Below are positions 15,708-24,548 of a stretch of DNA of 38,207 nt, piece by piece. The notes beneath the pieces were generated by a model. The model was not told the DNA's origin, searched no databases, and saw nothing but the letters and a program-made list of their open reading frames with translations. Numbering within the stretch: position 1 is the first letter of the stretch; the number at the start of each line of letters is the position of its first letter. A program made the translations under genes and the position numbers. Source of the stretch: Pseudogemmobacter humi (GTDB taxonomy: Bacteria > Pseudomonadota > Alphaproteobacteria > Rhodobacterales > Rhodobacteraceae). The stretch covers positions 1 to 38,207 of the forward strand of contig NZ_UXAW01000113.1 in assembly GCF_900609055.1 (NCBI RefSeq), in the 5' to 3' direction.

Positions 15708-16448
15708 CTAGCGGCGCCCGACCTTCGGAATGTTGCTCTTCGCCAGCGGCCAGGCCGCATCGGGACACGGCGGATGGCCCTCGGTGCGGCGCCAGTAGCC
15801 GGAGCCGCCGCGCCGCAGCCACAGGGGCAGCGCCAGCCCCACGCCCGCGAGGAAACCGCCGATATGGGCGAACCAGGCCACGCCGCCTTCGGCCGTGGGC
15901 GTGGTCAGGCCCGAGAACAGCTGGATCCCGAACCAGACCCCCAGCACGATCCAGGCCGGCAGGGTGAAGATCCTGAAAAAGATCACGAAGATCAGCAGAA
16001 CATCGACCTTCGCGCGGGGATACAGCAGAAGATATGCCCCCATCACCCCGGCGATCGCCCCCGAGGCCCCGACCATCGGCACCTTTGATCCCGGGTCCGG
16101 CAGGATCTGCAAGGCCGCCGCCGCCAGCCCGGTGGCCAGGTAGAACAGCAGAAAGCGGAAATGGCCCATCTCCTCTTCGAGATTGTCGCCGAAGATCCAC
16201 AGAAACAGCATGTTGCCGATCAGATGCATCCAGCCGCCATGGAGGAACATATGCGTCAGCAGCGTCTCGGCGCGGTGGAGCGACAGCGCGCTGTCCGGAA
16301 CCAGGCCCCAGTTGTAATAGAACCGCATGAGCCACAGCTCTGACGCGCCGGGAAAATAGGCGAGGAACACCAGCACATTCGCGACGATCAGCGCGATGGT
16401 GACGAAGGGGAGCCGCCCGGAAGGGTTGTGATCGCGGATCGGAAACAT
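15708..16448 (-). CDS. Rhomboid-family intramembrane serine protease
   Basis: A 246-residue polytopic membrane protein. The catalytic dyad is visible: Ser129 in GASGAIAG (127-134) and His195 in AHIGGFLAG. HLIGNMLFLWIFGDNLE (75-91) supplies the conserved His and Asn of the second span. The hydrophobic pattern indicates six to seven spans. Rhomboids cut membrane proteins within the bilayer; the substrate is unknown. The start ATG is followed directly by PIRDHNP, the usual rhomboid N-terminus. Confidence 0.95.
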   Translation of the reverse strand: MFPIRDHNPSGRLPFVTIALIVANVLVFLAYFPGASELWLMRFYYNWGLVPDSALSLHRAETLLTHMFLHGGWMHLIGNMLFLWIFGDNLEEEMGHFRFLLFYLATGLAAAALQILPDPGSKVPMVGASGAIAGVMGAYLLLYPRAKVDVLLIFVIFFRIFTLPAWIVLGVWFGIQLFSGLTTPTAEGGVAWFAHIGGFLAGVGLALPLWLRRGGSGYWRRTEGHPPCPDAAWPLAKSNIPKVGRR

Positions 16449-16513
16449 GGCGCGAGCCTCGCGCGGGCGGAGGCCGCGGTCAAGGCGGGTCTTGCGGGTG
16501 GCGCGGAAGGAGC

Positions 16514-16583
16514 GGGGGGCTTTCTGCCCCCCGGGCGCCGCGCGCGGCGCCTCCCCCCGAGGGTATTTCGGTCAGGATGAAAG
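16514..16583 (+). repeat. Dispersed repeat with two hairpins (locus D)
   Basis: A single copy of the repeat (16550-16583: a C-run, GAGGGTATTT, then TCAGGATGAAAG) is preceded by a G6/C6 hairpin (16514-16532) and a perfect 16-base palindrome (16535-16550). The order hairpin, hairpin, repeat is the same as after matB and trmD, but here no gene reads into it from the left; it lies between the rhomboid start and the putA end. Confidence 0.75.
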
Positions 16584-16661
16584 GTATATCGGCGCATGGG
16601 GGCGGTATGGCGCCACGCCCGGAACGAGGGTGGGACGCGGCCCGGGGGCCGCGCCGATGGT

Positions 16662-19600
16662 TTACTGCCCGGCCACTTCGGACAGAAGTTTCGCATTGCC
16701 GCCCGAGGCGGTGGTGTCGATGCAGACATGGCGCTCGATCAGCGCATGGCCGCGGTCGGGGCGTGCGGTGATCAGGGGCAGGATCGGCCCCTGACGTTCC
16801 GCCAGCGCCAGCGCATAGCCGCGCGCGGCTTCGGCCTCGCCCCAGTAAAGCGCCGCGCCGAAACCTTCGAGCCGCGCGAGCGCCGGGGGCGCGAGGTCGG
16901 GCGCGGCCACCGCGAGGCCACCGAGCGCCGCCACTTCCGCCGCCTGGGCCTTTGCCACTTCGGAGCCGGGGCCGAGGCAAAGCACCGGCGGGCGCGGGAA
17001 ATGGCCGAGCCGGTTCGATTCGCCCGTGGGCCCGGGCAGATCGGCGGGTTCGGGCGCCGCGGTGGCGGTGGCGGCTTTCAGCGCGGCGGAGACCGCGGCT
17101 TCCTCAGAGGCCGGGCCGGGCATGCCCTGGACGGGAGCGGCGGCGACGGTGAAGCGCGGCAGGTAATCCGGGCCGCCCGCCTTGGGGCCGGTGCCCGAAA
17201 GCCCCTCGCCGCCGAAGGGCTGGCTGCCCACCACCGCGCCGATCTGGTTGCGGTTGACGTAGATGTTTCCGGCGTGGATGCGCTCGACGAAATGCTGCAC
17301 CCGGTCGTCGATACGGGTGTGCAGGCCGAAGGTGAGGCCGTAGCCGGTGGCGTTGATCTCCTGGATCACCTTGTCGATCTCGCCGGCCCTGAAGGTGGCG
17401 ACATGCAGCACCGGGCCGAAGATCTCGCGCTCCATCGCGGCGATTCCGGGCACTTTGATCACCGCGGGGGCGGCGAAAGTGCCCTGGCCGGGCACCCGGC
17501 AGTCGCGGATCAGCCTGCCGTCGGCGCGCGCCGCCTCGGTATGGTCGCGGATCACCGCGAGCGCCCCCGCGTCGATCACCGGGCCGACATCGGTCGACAG
17601 CAGCACCGGGTCGCCGATCGAGAGTTCCTCCATCGCACCCCCGAGCATTTCCAGGATCACCGGCGCGATATCCTCCTGGACGTAGAGGCAGCGCAAAGCC
17701 GAGCAGCGCTGGCCCGCCGACTGGAACGAGGACGCGATGATATCGCGCACCGCCTGTTCCGGCAGCGCGGTGGAATCGACCACCATCGCGTTCATCCCGC
17801 CGGTCTCGGCGATCAGCGGCGCGCCGGGGGCAAGGTTTTCGGCCATCGCACGGCGGATCTTCAGCGCGGTCTCGGTCGAGCCGGTGAAGGCCACGCCGTC
17901 CACGCGCGGGTCCGAGGTGAGCCAGGCCCCCACGTCGCCCTCGCCGGGCAAGAGTTGCAGGGCGGTCGCGGGCACCCCGGCCTGATGCATGAGGCCCACC
18001 GCGAGAGCGGCGATCAGCGGGGTCTGCTCAGCCGGTTTCGCCAGCACGGCATTTCCGGCCGCGAGGGCCGCCGCGATCTGGCCGGTGAAGATCGCCAGCG
18101 GAAAGTTCCAGGGGCTGATACAGGCGAAGCGGCCGCGGGCGGGATGGGTCAGGCCGGTGGCGCCCGCCGCGTAATAGCGCAGGAAATCCACCGCCTCGCG
18201 CAGTTCCGCCACCGCATCGGGCAGGTTCTTCCCGGCCTCGCGCGCCAGAAGCGCGAAGATCGGGCCGAAATTCGCCTCGTAAAGATCGGCGGCGCGGTTC
18301 AGCGCCTCGGCCCGGGTGGCGGCGTCCGTGGCCCAGGGCTCGGCCAGTCTGAGCGCAGTGTCCACATCGGCGCGGGCAGCGGCCAGCACCTGGCCCACCC
18401 GCGCGCCCGTCGCCGGGTTGACCACATCGCTGCGAAGCGCGCCCGCCGGACGGCCCGCCAGCATCGGCCCGGCCTCGGCGAAGCTGTCGAGATGCGGCAC
18501 CATCGCCGCCCCGATCCTGCGCAGATCGGCGCGGCTGGTCAGATCCCAGCCCTGCGAGTTCCTGCGCCCCGGGAAGATCTGCGGCCCCGGCGGCACCGCG
18601 GGATTCTCCTTCGGCGAGACGCCTTCCATGAAGGTCAGCGGGCAGGCGGCGACCTCTTCGGCGGGCACGCTTTCATCGACGATCTGGTTCACGAAGGACG
18701 AGTTCGCCCCGTTCTCCAGAAGCCGCCGCACGAGGTAGGCCAGCAGGTCGCGATGCGCGCCCACCGGGGCATAGATCCGGCATCTTGTGCCTTTATCCGA
18801 CAAAATCAGGTCGTGCAGCCGCTCTCCCATGCCGTGGAGACGCTGAAATTCGAACATTTCCGGGGTGACGCCGGCCTCTGCCGCCATGTCCAGCACCGCG
18901 GCCACGGTATGGGCATTGTGGCCGGCGAATTGCGGATAGATCCGGTCGGTCATGCCCAGCAGTTTGCGGGCATTGGCGATATAGGAAACGTCGGTCGCCT
19001 GTTTGCGGGTGAAGACCGGGAAGCTCTCCAGCCCCAGAACCTGGGCGCGTTTGATCTCGGCATCCCAATAGGCGCCCTTCACCAGCCGCACCATGATCTT
19101 GCGATCCAGCCGGGTCGCAAGGTCATAAAGCACGTCGATCACCGCCGCGCAGCGCCGCCCGTAGGCCTGGACCACCACGCCGAACCCGTCCCAGCCGGCC
19201 AAAGCGCGATCCTCCAGCACCGCGGCGATGACCTTCAGCGACAGATCCAGCCGGTCGGCCTCTTCCGCGTCGATGTTGAAGCCGATCCCGGCCGATTTCG
19301 CCAGCCCCGCCAGCGCGCGCACCCGCGGCACCAGTTCGTGCATGACGCGGGTCTCATGGGCGACCTCGTAGCGCGGATGCAGCGCCGAGAGCTTGACCGA
19401 GATCCCCGGATTGGCGCCGATGTCGCGGCCCTTCGCCGCCCCGGCGATCGCGGTGATCGCGCGGGTATAGGCGAGGTGATAGCGCCGCGCGTCGGCCTCG
19501 GTCCGCGCGGCTTCCCCCAGCATGTCGTAGCTGTAGGTGTAGCCTTTCGCCTCCAGTTCCTTCGCCCGGGTCATGGCCTTCTCGATGGTCTCGCCCAGCA

Positions 19601-20102
19601 CGAACTGGCGGCCCATCTCCTTCATCGCCCGGGTGGTGGCGGTGCGGATCACCGGCTCGCCCAGGCGGCGGATCGCGCCGCGCAGATGGCCCGCGATGCC
19701 GGGGCCGCGCTCGTCCAGCACCTTGCCGGTCAGCATCAGCGCCCAGGTCGAGGCGTTCACCAGCGACGAGGCCGAATGCCCGAGATGCCGCCCCCAGTCC
19801 GACGGCGCGATCTTGTCCTCGATCAGCGCGTCCATGGTGGGCGCGTCGGGCACCCGCAAAAGCGCCTCGGCCAGACACATCAGCGCGATGCCCTCATCGG
19901 TCGACAGCCCGTATTCGGCGAGGAAGACCTCCATCAGCCCCGGCTTCGCGCCTGAGCGGATCCGGCGTACGAGCTCTGCGCCCGCGCCCGCGATCCGCGC
20001 CCGGGCGGCGCCGTCCAGCCGGCAGTCGTCGATCAGTTTCGCGACCAGCGCGGCCTCGTCGGCGAGGCTGTCGTCGGCGACCACATCCCAAGGATTCTTC
20101 AT
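16662..20102 (-). CDS. putA: Bifunctional proline dehydrogenase / P5C dehydrogenase
   Basis: A 1146-residue enzyme that oxidises proline to glutamate in two steps, passing delta-1-pyrroline-5-carboxylate between its active sites. It acts at the inner-membrane face with FAD and NAD+. The proline dehydrogenase barrel (about 190-480) contains SVKLSALHPRYE, MVRLVKGAYWDAEIKRA (337-353) and RRLLENGANSSFVNQ (459-473). The aldehyde dehydrogenase half (about 540-1000) contains ISPWNFPLAIFTGQ (662-675), FTGSTETA (739-746), the general base in AETGG (Glu 766) and catalytic Cys800 in GQRCSALR. It has no N-terminal ribbon-helix-helix, so it cannot repress its own gene; the divergent putR does the regulation. 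A C-terminal extension of over 100 residues, common in long PutA forms, follows. The start ATG has AGGAG upstream. Confidence 0.96.
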   Translation of the reverse strand: MKNPWDVVADDSLADEAALVAKLIDDCRLDGAARARIAGAGAELVRRIRSGAKPGLMEVFLAEYGLSTDEGIALMCLAEALLRVPDAPTMDALIEDKIAPSDWGRHLGHSASSLVNASTWALMLTGKVLDERGPGIAGHLRGAIRRLGEPVIRTATTRAMKEMGRQFVLGETIEKAMTRAKELEAKGYTYSYDMLGEAARTEADARRYHLAYTRAITAIAGAAKGRDIGANPGISVKLSALHPRYEVAHETRVMHELVPRVRALAGLAKSAGIGFNIDAEEADRLDLSLKVIAAVLEDRALAGWDGFGVVVQAYGRRCAAVIDVLYDLATRLDRKIMVRLVKGAYWDAEIKRAQVLGLESFPVFTRKQATDVSYIANARKLLGMTDRIYPQFAGHNAHTVAAVLDMAAEAGVTPEMFEFQRLHGMGERLHDLILSDKGTRCRIYAPVGAHRDLLAYLVRRLLENGANSSFVNQIVDESVPAEEVAACPLTFMEGVSPKENPAVPPGPQIFPGRRNSQGWDLTSRADLRRIGAAMVPHLDSFAEAGPMLAGRPAGALRSDVVNPATGARVGQVLAAARADVDTALRLAEPWATDAATRAEALNRAADLYEANFGPIFALLAREAGKNLPDAVAELREAVDFLRYYAAGATGLTHPARGRFACISPWNFPLAIFTGQIAAALAAGNAVLAKPAEQTPLIAALAVGLMHQAGVPATALQLLPGEGDVGAWLTSDPRVDGVAFTGSTETALKIRRAMAENLAPGAPLIAETGGMNAMVVDSTALPEQAVRDIIASSFQSAGQRCSALRCLYVQEDIAPVILEMLGGAMEELSIGDPVLLSTDVGPVIDAGALAVIRDHTEAARADGRLIRDCRVPGQGTFAAPAVIKVPGIAAMEREIFGPVLHVATFRAGEIDKVIQEINATGYGLTFGLHTRIDDRVQHFVERIHAGNIYVNRNQIGAVVGSQPFGGEGLSGTGPKAGGPDYLPRFTVAAAPVQGMPGPASEEAAVSAALKAATATAAPEPADLPGPTGESNRLGHFPRPPVLCLGPGSEVAKAQAAEVAALGGLAVAAPDLAPPALARLEGFGAALYWGEAEAARGYALALAERQGPILPLITARPDRGHALIERHVCIDTTASGGNAKLLSEVAGQ

Positions 20103-20113
20103 GCGCGGCTCCT

Positions 20114-20135
20114 GTGTATTTTGCCCATAATACAC
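20114..20135. promoter_or_regulatory. Candidate PutR operator
   Basis: An inverted repeat with seven-base arms GTGTATT and AATACAC around eight bases, lying 12 bases before the putA start codon in the 105-base putA-putR gap. A second AT-rich pair, ATTAT (20160) and ATAAT (20181), is nearer putR. Lrp-type regulators bind such AT-rich dyads. The first dyad includes a TATTAT that could be the putA -10 box. Confidence 0.5.
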
Positions 20136-20207
20136 CGGAACATGAAGGCGGTTTTCCTGATTATCGAAATATGCTAAGCCATAATGACCACAAATAAGGA
20201 GTTTCCC

Positions 20208-20669
20208 ATGCCAGCCGTCCAGGCCGATCTCGACCGTTTCGACCATGCGATCCTGCGGGTTCTGGCGACCGAGGGCCGGATCAGCGCGGTGGAACTCGCC
20301 CGCCGGGTGGGGCTGTCGAAAAGCCCGGTCCAGGCCCGGATGAAACGGCTGGAGGAGGACGGGGTGATCGCGGGCTACCGCGCCATCCTCGATCCGGTGA
20401 AGATGGGGCTGGCGCATGTCGCCTTTGTCGAGGTGCGGCTCGACGACACCCGCGAGGCGGCGCTCCAGGCCTTCAACCGCGCGGTGCTGACCGTGCCCGA
20501 GGTCGAGCAGTGCCATATGATCGCCAGCCGGTTCGACTATCTGCTGAAGGTGCGCACGGTGGACATCGCCGATTACCGCCGGGTGCTGGCCGAACGGATC
20601 AGCGCGCTGCCGCATGTGGCGCAGACCTCGACCTATGTCGCGATGGAGGCGGTGAAGGAGGCGGTCTGA
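20208..20669 (+). CDS. putR: Lrp/AsnC-family regulator of proline use
   Basis: A 153-residue Lrp-type regulator. The helix-turn-helix (about residues 8-58: DRFDHAILRVLATEGRISAVELARRVGLSKSPVQARMKRLEEDGVI) is followed by the ligand-binding RAM domain (about 65-145). It is divergent from putA by 105 bases. In Rhodobacter capsulatus the divergent PutR activates putA in response to proline, and this arrangement is the same. The ATG at 20208 is preferred because AAGGAG lies six bases upstream of it; the ATG at 20184 lacks such a site. Confidence 0.93.
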   Translation: MPAVQADLDRFDHAILRVLATEGRISAVELARRVGLSKSPVQARMKRLEEDGVIAGYRAILDPVKMGLAHVAFVEVRLDDTREAALQAFNRAVLTVPEVEQCHMIASRFDYLLKVRTVDIADYRRVLAERISALPHVAQTSTYVAMEAVKEAV

Positions 20670-20763
20670 TAAGGCCAGGGCGGGAAATCCCGGCAGTCCA
20701 GCCGCCGCCAGGCTTGCCCGGGACCGCATCCGCCCTAGCATGGCGGAAAACCCGGAGACCCCG

Positions 20764-21420
20764 ATGAGCGATACTCCCCGCCCCGAGGCGGTGCCGGTCC
20801 TTCACCTGGAGGACGAGCGGTTCCGCGTGACCGAATGGCGCTTCGCGCCCGGCGCCCAGACCGGCTGGCACCGCCATGGCCATGACTATGTGATCGTGCC
20901 GCTGACCGACGGGCGGCTGGCGCTGGATCTGCCCGGCGGCGCGCAAAGCAGCGCCGCCCTGAGCCATGGCGTGCCCTATTCGCGCCGCGTGGGGGTCGAG
21001 CACAATGTGATCAACGCAGGCGACGCGCTGCTCGCCTTTCTTGAGGTCGAGGTGGTGGACGATGCGCAGGCCGCCGCGCGCCGCGCCCTGCTTGAGCGGC
21101 TGATGGCCTGTTTCAACGCCCGCGATCTGGCCGGGCTGATGGGCTGCATGGCGCCGGACTGCGCCTTCCATGCCTCGGATGGCACCCTCCACCAGGGCCC
21201 CGAGGCCGTGCGCGCCGCTTATGCCGCCTTGTTCGACGCCTTCCCTGACGCCGCCTGGACCGAGGGCGCGCATGTCGTGGCGGGCGAGACCGGGCTTTCC
21301 TCCTGGCGCTTCCTCGGCACCCGGCGGGACGGCACGAAACTGGACCAGCGCGGCTGCGACATCTTCACCTTCGATGGCGATCTGATCGCGCGGAAAGACA
21401 GCTACCGCAAACCGGGCTGA
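20764..21420 (+). CDS. Cupin-SnoaL fusion protein
   Basis: A 218-residue soluble protein in two parts. Residues 15-98 form a single cupin barrel with the metal-ligand block WHRHGHDYVIVPL (His 36, 38 and 40) and a later His 80. Residues 105-215 form an NTF2/SnoaL-like domain: ERLMACFNARDLAGLMGCMAPDCAFHASDG, GPEAVRAAYAALFDAFPDAAW and GCDIFTFDGDLIARKDSYRK. Each domain is common alone; the combination is unusual. It probably binds or converts a small polar compound, but no substrate can be named. The ATG at 20764 has GGAG upstream and was preferred to one at 20740. It lies 94 bases after putR on the same strand. Confidence 0.82.
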   Translation: MSDTPRPEAVPVLHLEDERFRVTEWRFAPGAQTGWHRHGHDYVIVPLTDGRLALDLPGGAQSSAALSHGVPYSRRVGVEHNVINAGDALLAFLEVEVVDDAQAAARRALLERLMACFNARDLAGLMGCMAPDCAFHASDGTLHQGPEAVRAAYAALFDAFPDAAWTEGAHVVAGETGLSSWRFLGTRRDGTKLDQRGCDIFTFDGDLIARKDSYRKPG

Positions 21421-21488
21421 GGCCCCCTCCCCGCGCCCGACATGCGCGAATCCGGGCGCACCGGCGGCCCTCGCCGCCCGGCCTGCCT

Positions 21489-21547
21489 CTTTCACCCTGA
21501 TCAAAATACCCTGCGGGGAGGTCCGGAGGGGTGCAAAACCCCTCCGG
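21489..21547 (-). repeat. Dispersed repeat with terminator-like hairpin (locus E)
   Basis: An inverted-orientation copy of the repeat (21489-21521) and a perfect nine-pair hairpin (arms CCGGAGGGG and CCCCTCCGG, 21523-21547) with a TTTTGCA loop on the minus strand. It follows the stop codon of the acetyltransferase at 21589 and the cupin gene converges on it from the left, so it is again between convergent genes. Confidence 0.75.
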
Positions 21548-21588
21548 GGCCGGCCAGGGACACCGTCCCCGGCCGAATGTCGACCGGC

Positions 21589-22032
21589 TCAGCGGTTGTA
21601 GCGGATGAAGGGCGTGACCTTCGCGATCCGGTCGTAAAGCTGGCGGGCGGTGGCGTTGAAATCCTGGGTCAGCCAGTAGACCGCGGGCGCGCCTCGGGCG
21701 TCGGCCTCGGCATAGACCGCCTCGATCAGCCGCCGCCCGAGGCCGGTGCCGCGCGCTTCGGGCGCGACATAAAGATCCTGGAGATAGCAGACATCCTCGA
21801 TCTTCCAGCCATGGCGGTGGAACAGATAATGCACCAGCCCCACCGGCTGGCCATCGACCAGCGCGATCAGCCCCGAGAAATCGCGCGGATCATCGCCCAG
21901 AAGCCGCGCAAAGCTGCTCTGGTAAACCTCTTCGGGCACCGAGGTCTGGTAGAACTCCAGATAGGCGGTCCAGAGCCGGCGCCAGTCTGCCTCGTCGCCG
22001 GCGCGCAGCGGGCGGATATCGATCTGCGGCAA
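21589..22032 (-). CDS. GNAT acetyltransferase with TTG start
   Basis: A 147-residue acetyltransferase. The acetyl-CoA site is clear: VCYLQDLYVAPEARGTGLGRRLIEAVYAEA (about 81-110, with RGTGLG). The C-terminal part has VYWLTQDFNATARQLYDRIAK. The frame contains no suitable ATG. The only start that fits both the fold (PQIDIRPLRAGDEADW) and a ribosome-binding site is the TTG at 22032, with GGAGG five bases upstream. The substrate is unknown. It is divergent from the VWA gene. Confidence 0.88.
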   Translation of the reverse strand: MPQIDIRPLRAGDEADWRRLWTAYLEFYQTSVPEEVYQSSFARLLGDDPRDFSGLIALVDGQPVGLVHYLFHRHGWKIEDVCYLQDLYVAPEARGTGLGRRLIEAVYAEADARGAPAVYWLTQDFNATARQLYDRIAKVTPFIRYNR

Positions 22033-22209
22033 GGGGGCCTCCGGGTGTGATTGCGGGGCCCAGCCTGGCGAAAGCCGCGCGGGCCGCACAGGTCCAGTTC
22101 CGCTGTGCGGATAGCGCCAGCGGCGGGCGCGATCAGCGCGCTTGCTCCGACTCGGCTCCTCGCTCAGAGTTGTGCCCCTGACGGCCGTGCATTTTTCCCG
22201 GAGATTTCG

Positions 22210-23853
22210 ATGAACCTCCTTCGCGCTCTCGTTCTTGCCCTGGGCCTTACCGCCGTACTCCCCGCCTTCGCCGAAGGCCGCTCGATCATCGTGCTCGACG
22301 CCTCGGGGTCGATGTGGGGCCAGATCGACGGCCGCGCCAAGCTGGAGATCGCGCGCGAGGCGCTCGGCACCGTGCTCTCGACCCTGCCCGCCGAAACCGA
22401 GATCGGCCTGATGGCCTATGGCCACCGCGAGAAAGGCGATTGCGGCGATATCGAACTGGTGGTGCCGCCCGGCAAGGGCACCGCCGCGGCGATCGTGGCG
22501 GCGGCGCAGCAGATGAAATTCCTCGGCAAGACGCCGCTGACCGCGGCGGTGCGCCAGGCGGCGGCGGATCTGCACTCGACCGAAGAGAAAGCCACCGTCA
22601 TCCTGATCACCGACGGGATCGAGACCTGCGAGGCCGATCCCTGCGCGCTCGGGCGCGAGCTTGAGACCTCGGGCGTGGATTTCACCGCCCATGTGGTGGG
22701 CTTCGGCCTGACCGCGGACGAGGGCCGCGCCGTCGCCTGTCTGGCCGAGAACACCGGCGGAAGGTATATCCAGGCCAGCGATGCGGGCCAGCTGGAAGCG
22801 GCGCTGAAAACCACCGTCGCGGCAGAGCCCGAGCCCGCCCCGCCCCCGGAGCCCGCGCCCGCGAAGCTCGACCGCAACATCGACCCGGTCCTCTTGCTGA
22901 CCGAAGGCGGCAAAGAGCCGGAGATCGCCGCCGATGCGATTTTCGATTTCTACCCGCTCACCGACGAGGGGCCCGCCGCGGACCGCACCCATACGCTTTA
23001 CGGCAACAGCGTCGAATATCTGGCGCCCGGGCGCTATCTGATGAAGACCCGCCTGCACAAGGCCACCACCGAACAGGAGATCGAGGTCACCGACAGCGAA
23101 CTGGCGCAGCCGGTGGCGGTGCTGGATGCGGGGCTCCTGCGGCTGCGGGTGCTGGCGAACGAAGGCGGCGAGCCCGACGGTGACGCCTGGTTCGAGATCC
23201 GCGGCCCCGGCGACATCGTGGAAAGCGGCTACGGCAAGGCGACGGTCGTGCTGCCCGCGCAGGAATATGCGCTGAGCCTGCGGCTCGGCGCCGCCGAGGT
23301 CAGCCAGAGCTTCGTGATCGTGGCGGGCGGGGAACTGGTGAAAGACGTGGTGATGGGCGTCGGCGTGGCCGCCTTCAGCGTGGTCTACGCCGCAGATGCC
23401 GCGGTCTCCGACGGCGATCTGCACACCGAGATCTTCGAGGCGAAGACCGACCTGGAGGGCAACCGCAAATCGCTGACCTATGCCTGGGGGCCGGATGCGA
23501 AATTCGACCTGGCGCCGGGAGAGTATCTCGCCGTGGTTTCGCTCGATGCGGTGCAGGCCCGGATTCCGCTGACGATCCGGGTGAACGAGCGCAGCGAGAT
23601 CCGCGTCGACCTCCAGGCCGGAGTCGCCGCTTTCACCACGCCCGGCGACGAGCTGATCGAGGTGCTCTCGGCCGCGAAGGACATCGAAGGCAACCGCAAG
23701 CAGCTGGCTTACGGCTACGGGCCGGAATGGCAGACCGTCCTGCCGGCGGGCGATCTGGTGGTGCGGGTGGAGAAAGACGGCACCGCCTCGGAAACCCCGG
23801 TCACGGTGAAACCCGGGGAGCGACTGGAACTGTCGCTGAAAGCGGCACCCTGA
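22210..23853 (+). CDS. Secreted VWA-domain protein with C-terminal repeats
   Basis: A 547-residue exported protein. A signal peptide ends at PAFA (residue 21). The von Willebrand A domain spans about 23-205, with an intact metal-ion-dependent adhesion motif DASGSM (30-35), a Thr in LGKTPLTAAV and ITDGIETCEAD. A Pro/Glu-rich linker follows (EPEPAPPPEPAPAK). The rest consists of beta-rich modules of about 90-100 residues; two clearly repeat the block DLEGNRKSLTYAWGP / DIEGNRKQLAYGYGP. It probably binds other proteins in the periplasm or at the surface in a metal-dependent way. The ATG has GGAG upstream. It is not obviously part of the T6SS cluster to the right. Confidence 0.85.
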   Translation: MNLLRALVLALGLTAVLPAFAEGRSIIVLDASGSMWGQIDGRAKLEIAREALGTVLSTLPAETEIGLMAYGHREKGDCGDIELVVPPGKGTAAAIVAAAQQMKFLGKTPLTAAVRQAAADLHSTEEKATVILITDGIETCEADPCALGRELETSGVDFTAHVVGFGLTADEGRAVACLAENTGGRYIQASDAGQLEAALKTTVAAEPEPAPPPEPAPAKLDRNIDPVLLLTEGGKEPEIAADAIFDFYPLTDEGPAADRTHTLYGNSVEYLAPGRYLMKTRLHKATTEQEIEVTDSELAQPVAVLDAGLLRLRVLANEGGEPDGDAWFEIRGPGDIVESGYGKATVVLPAQEYALSLRLGAAEVSQSFVIVAGGELVKDVVMGVGVAAFSVVYAADAAVSDGDLHTEIFEAKTDLEGNRKSLTYAWGPDAKFDLAPGEYLAVVSLDAVQARIPLTIRVNERSEIRVDLQAGVAAFTTPGDELIEVLSAAKDIEGNRKQLAYGYGPEWQTVLPAGDLVVRVEKDGTASETPVTVKPGERLELSLKAAP

Positions 23854-23883
23854 GCGCCACGGGCTGCCCCCTGCCCGCCCGGT

Positions 23884-23915
23884 CTGCGCCCCGCAAGGAA
23901 TGCGGCCGGGCGCAG
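23884..23915 (+). terminator. Hairpin after VWA gene
   Basis: An outer stem CTGCGCCC/GGGCGCAG and an inner stem CCGCA/TGCGG form an extended hairpin with an AGGAA loop, 30 bases after the VWA stop. No T-run follows. Confidence 0.4.
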
Positions 23916-24138
23916 TCCGCTTCACCGGCAGGCCGGGTGCGCAGCCCCCCGCGCGCATGCCTGGCACCTTCGCCTCCCGGCAAGGTCCCGCATAGAAGGT
24001 GGGAGCGTGCCCGGCCAGAAAGCCCGGCCGTGAAAGCGGCACATTCTGCCGCCCGTCAGCGAGACGACGGTTTCCGGTCGCCGGGGCAAGGCCGCCCGGA
24101 GCAACCCGCGTGCCTGCCGGAAACACCGGACCCGCCTA

Positions 24139-24345
24139 CGCAAAAGTGCATACTTCTCTGCCGCGGGCCGGATTGCCCGCTCTTCCGTAGCCCCCGAGGG
24201 CCAGCGAAAACTGCGAGGCCTTGCCGTCCGCGCCCCATCTTCGCAAAAGCGCATACTCCTCTGCCGCGCGCCGGATTGCCGCTCTTCCGTGAGCCGGACG
24301 GGATCTGCCAGGAAAAACTGCCAGGGTCTTCCCCGTCAGCGCCTG
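24139..24345. repeat. Tandem duplication of about 103 bp
   Basis: Two copies of a unit of roughly 103 bases follow each other (24139-24241 and 24242 to about 24345). The first 52 bases match at about nine positions in ten (CGCAAAAGTGCATACTTCTC against CGCAAAAGCGCATACTCCTC, then CCGGATTG and CTCTTCCGT in both). The match weakens and then returns at GCCAGCGAAAACTGC / GCCAGGAAAAACTGC. It lies in a 695-base gene-free stretch between the VWA gene and the tRNA. Nothing else in that stretch resembles a gene. Confidence 0.65.
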
Positions 24346-24548
24346 CATCGAAGACCGCGATCCCATCCTGTGCGGCAGCAGATACGCGGCCCGGGGCGCC
24401 GATATCAGACAGGAGAGCCGGGAGACCTCTCTCCGGGGGACAGTGATGCGGTCAGTTCCCGGCAAAAGCGCGCGGTGGAAGACGGCCCGGCAAAGCCGCG
24501 CTCCGCTCTCTGACGGGTGGCCGGGGCAGAGATGTCCGGGCCGGCGGG

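Noticed and set aside
16596-19955. Open frame of about 1100 codons on the plus strand opposite putA
   Set aside because: It is an antisense shadow caused by high third-position GC of putA; the translation is rich in Arg, His and Gln and matches no family.
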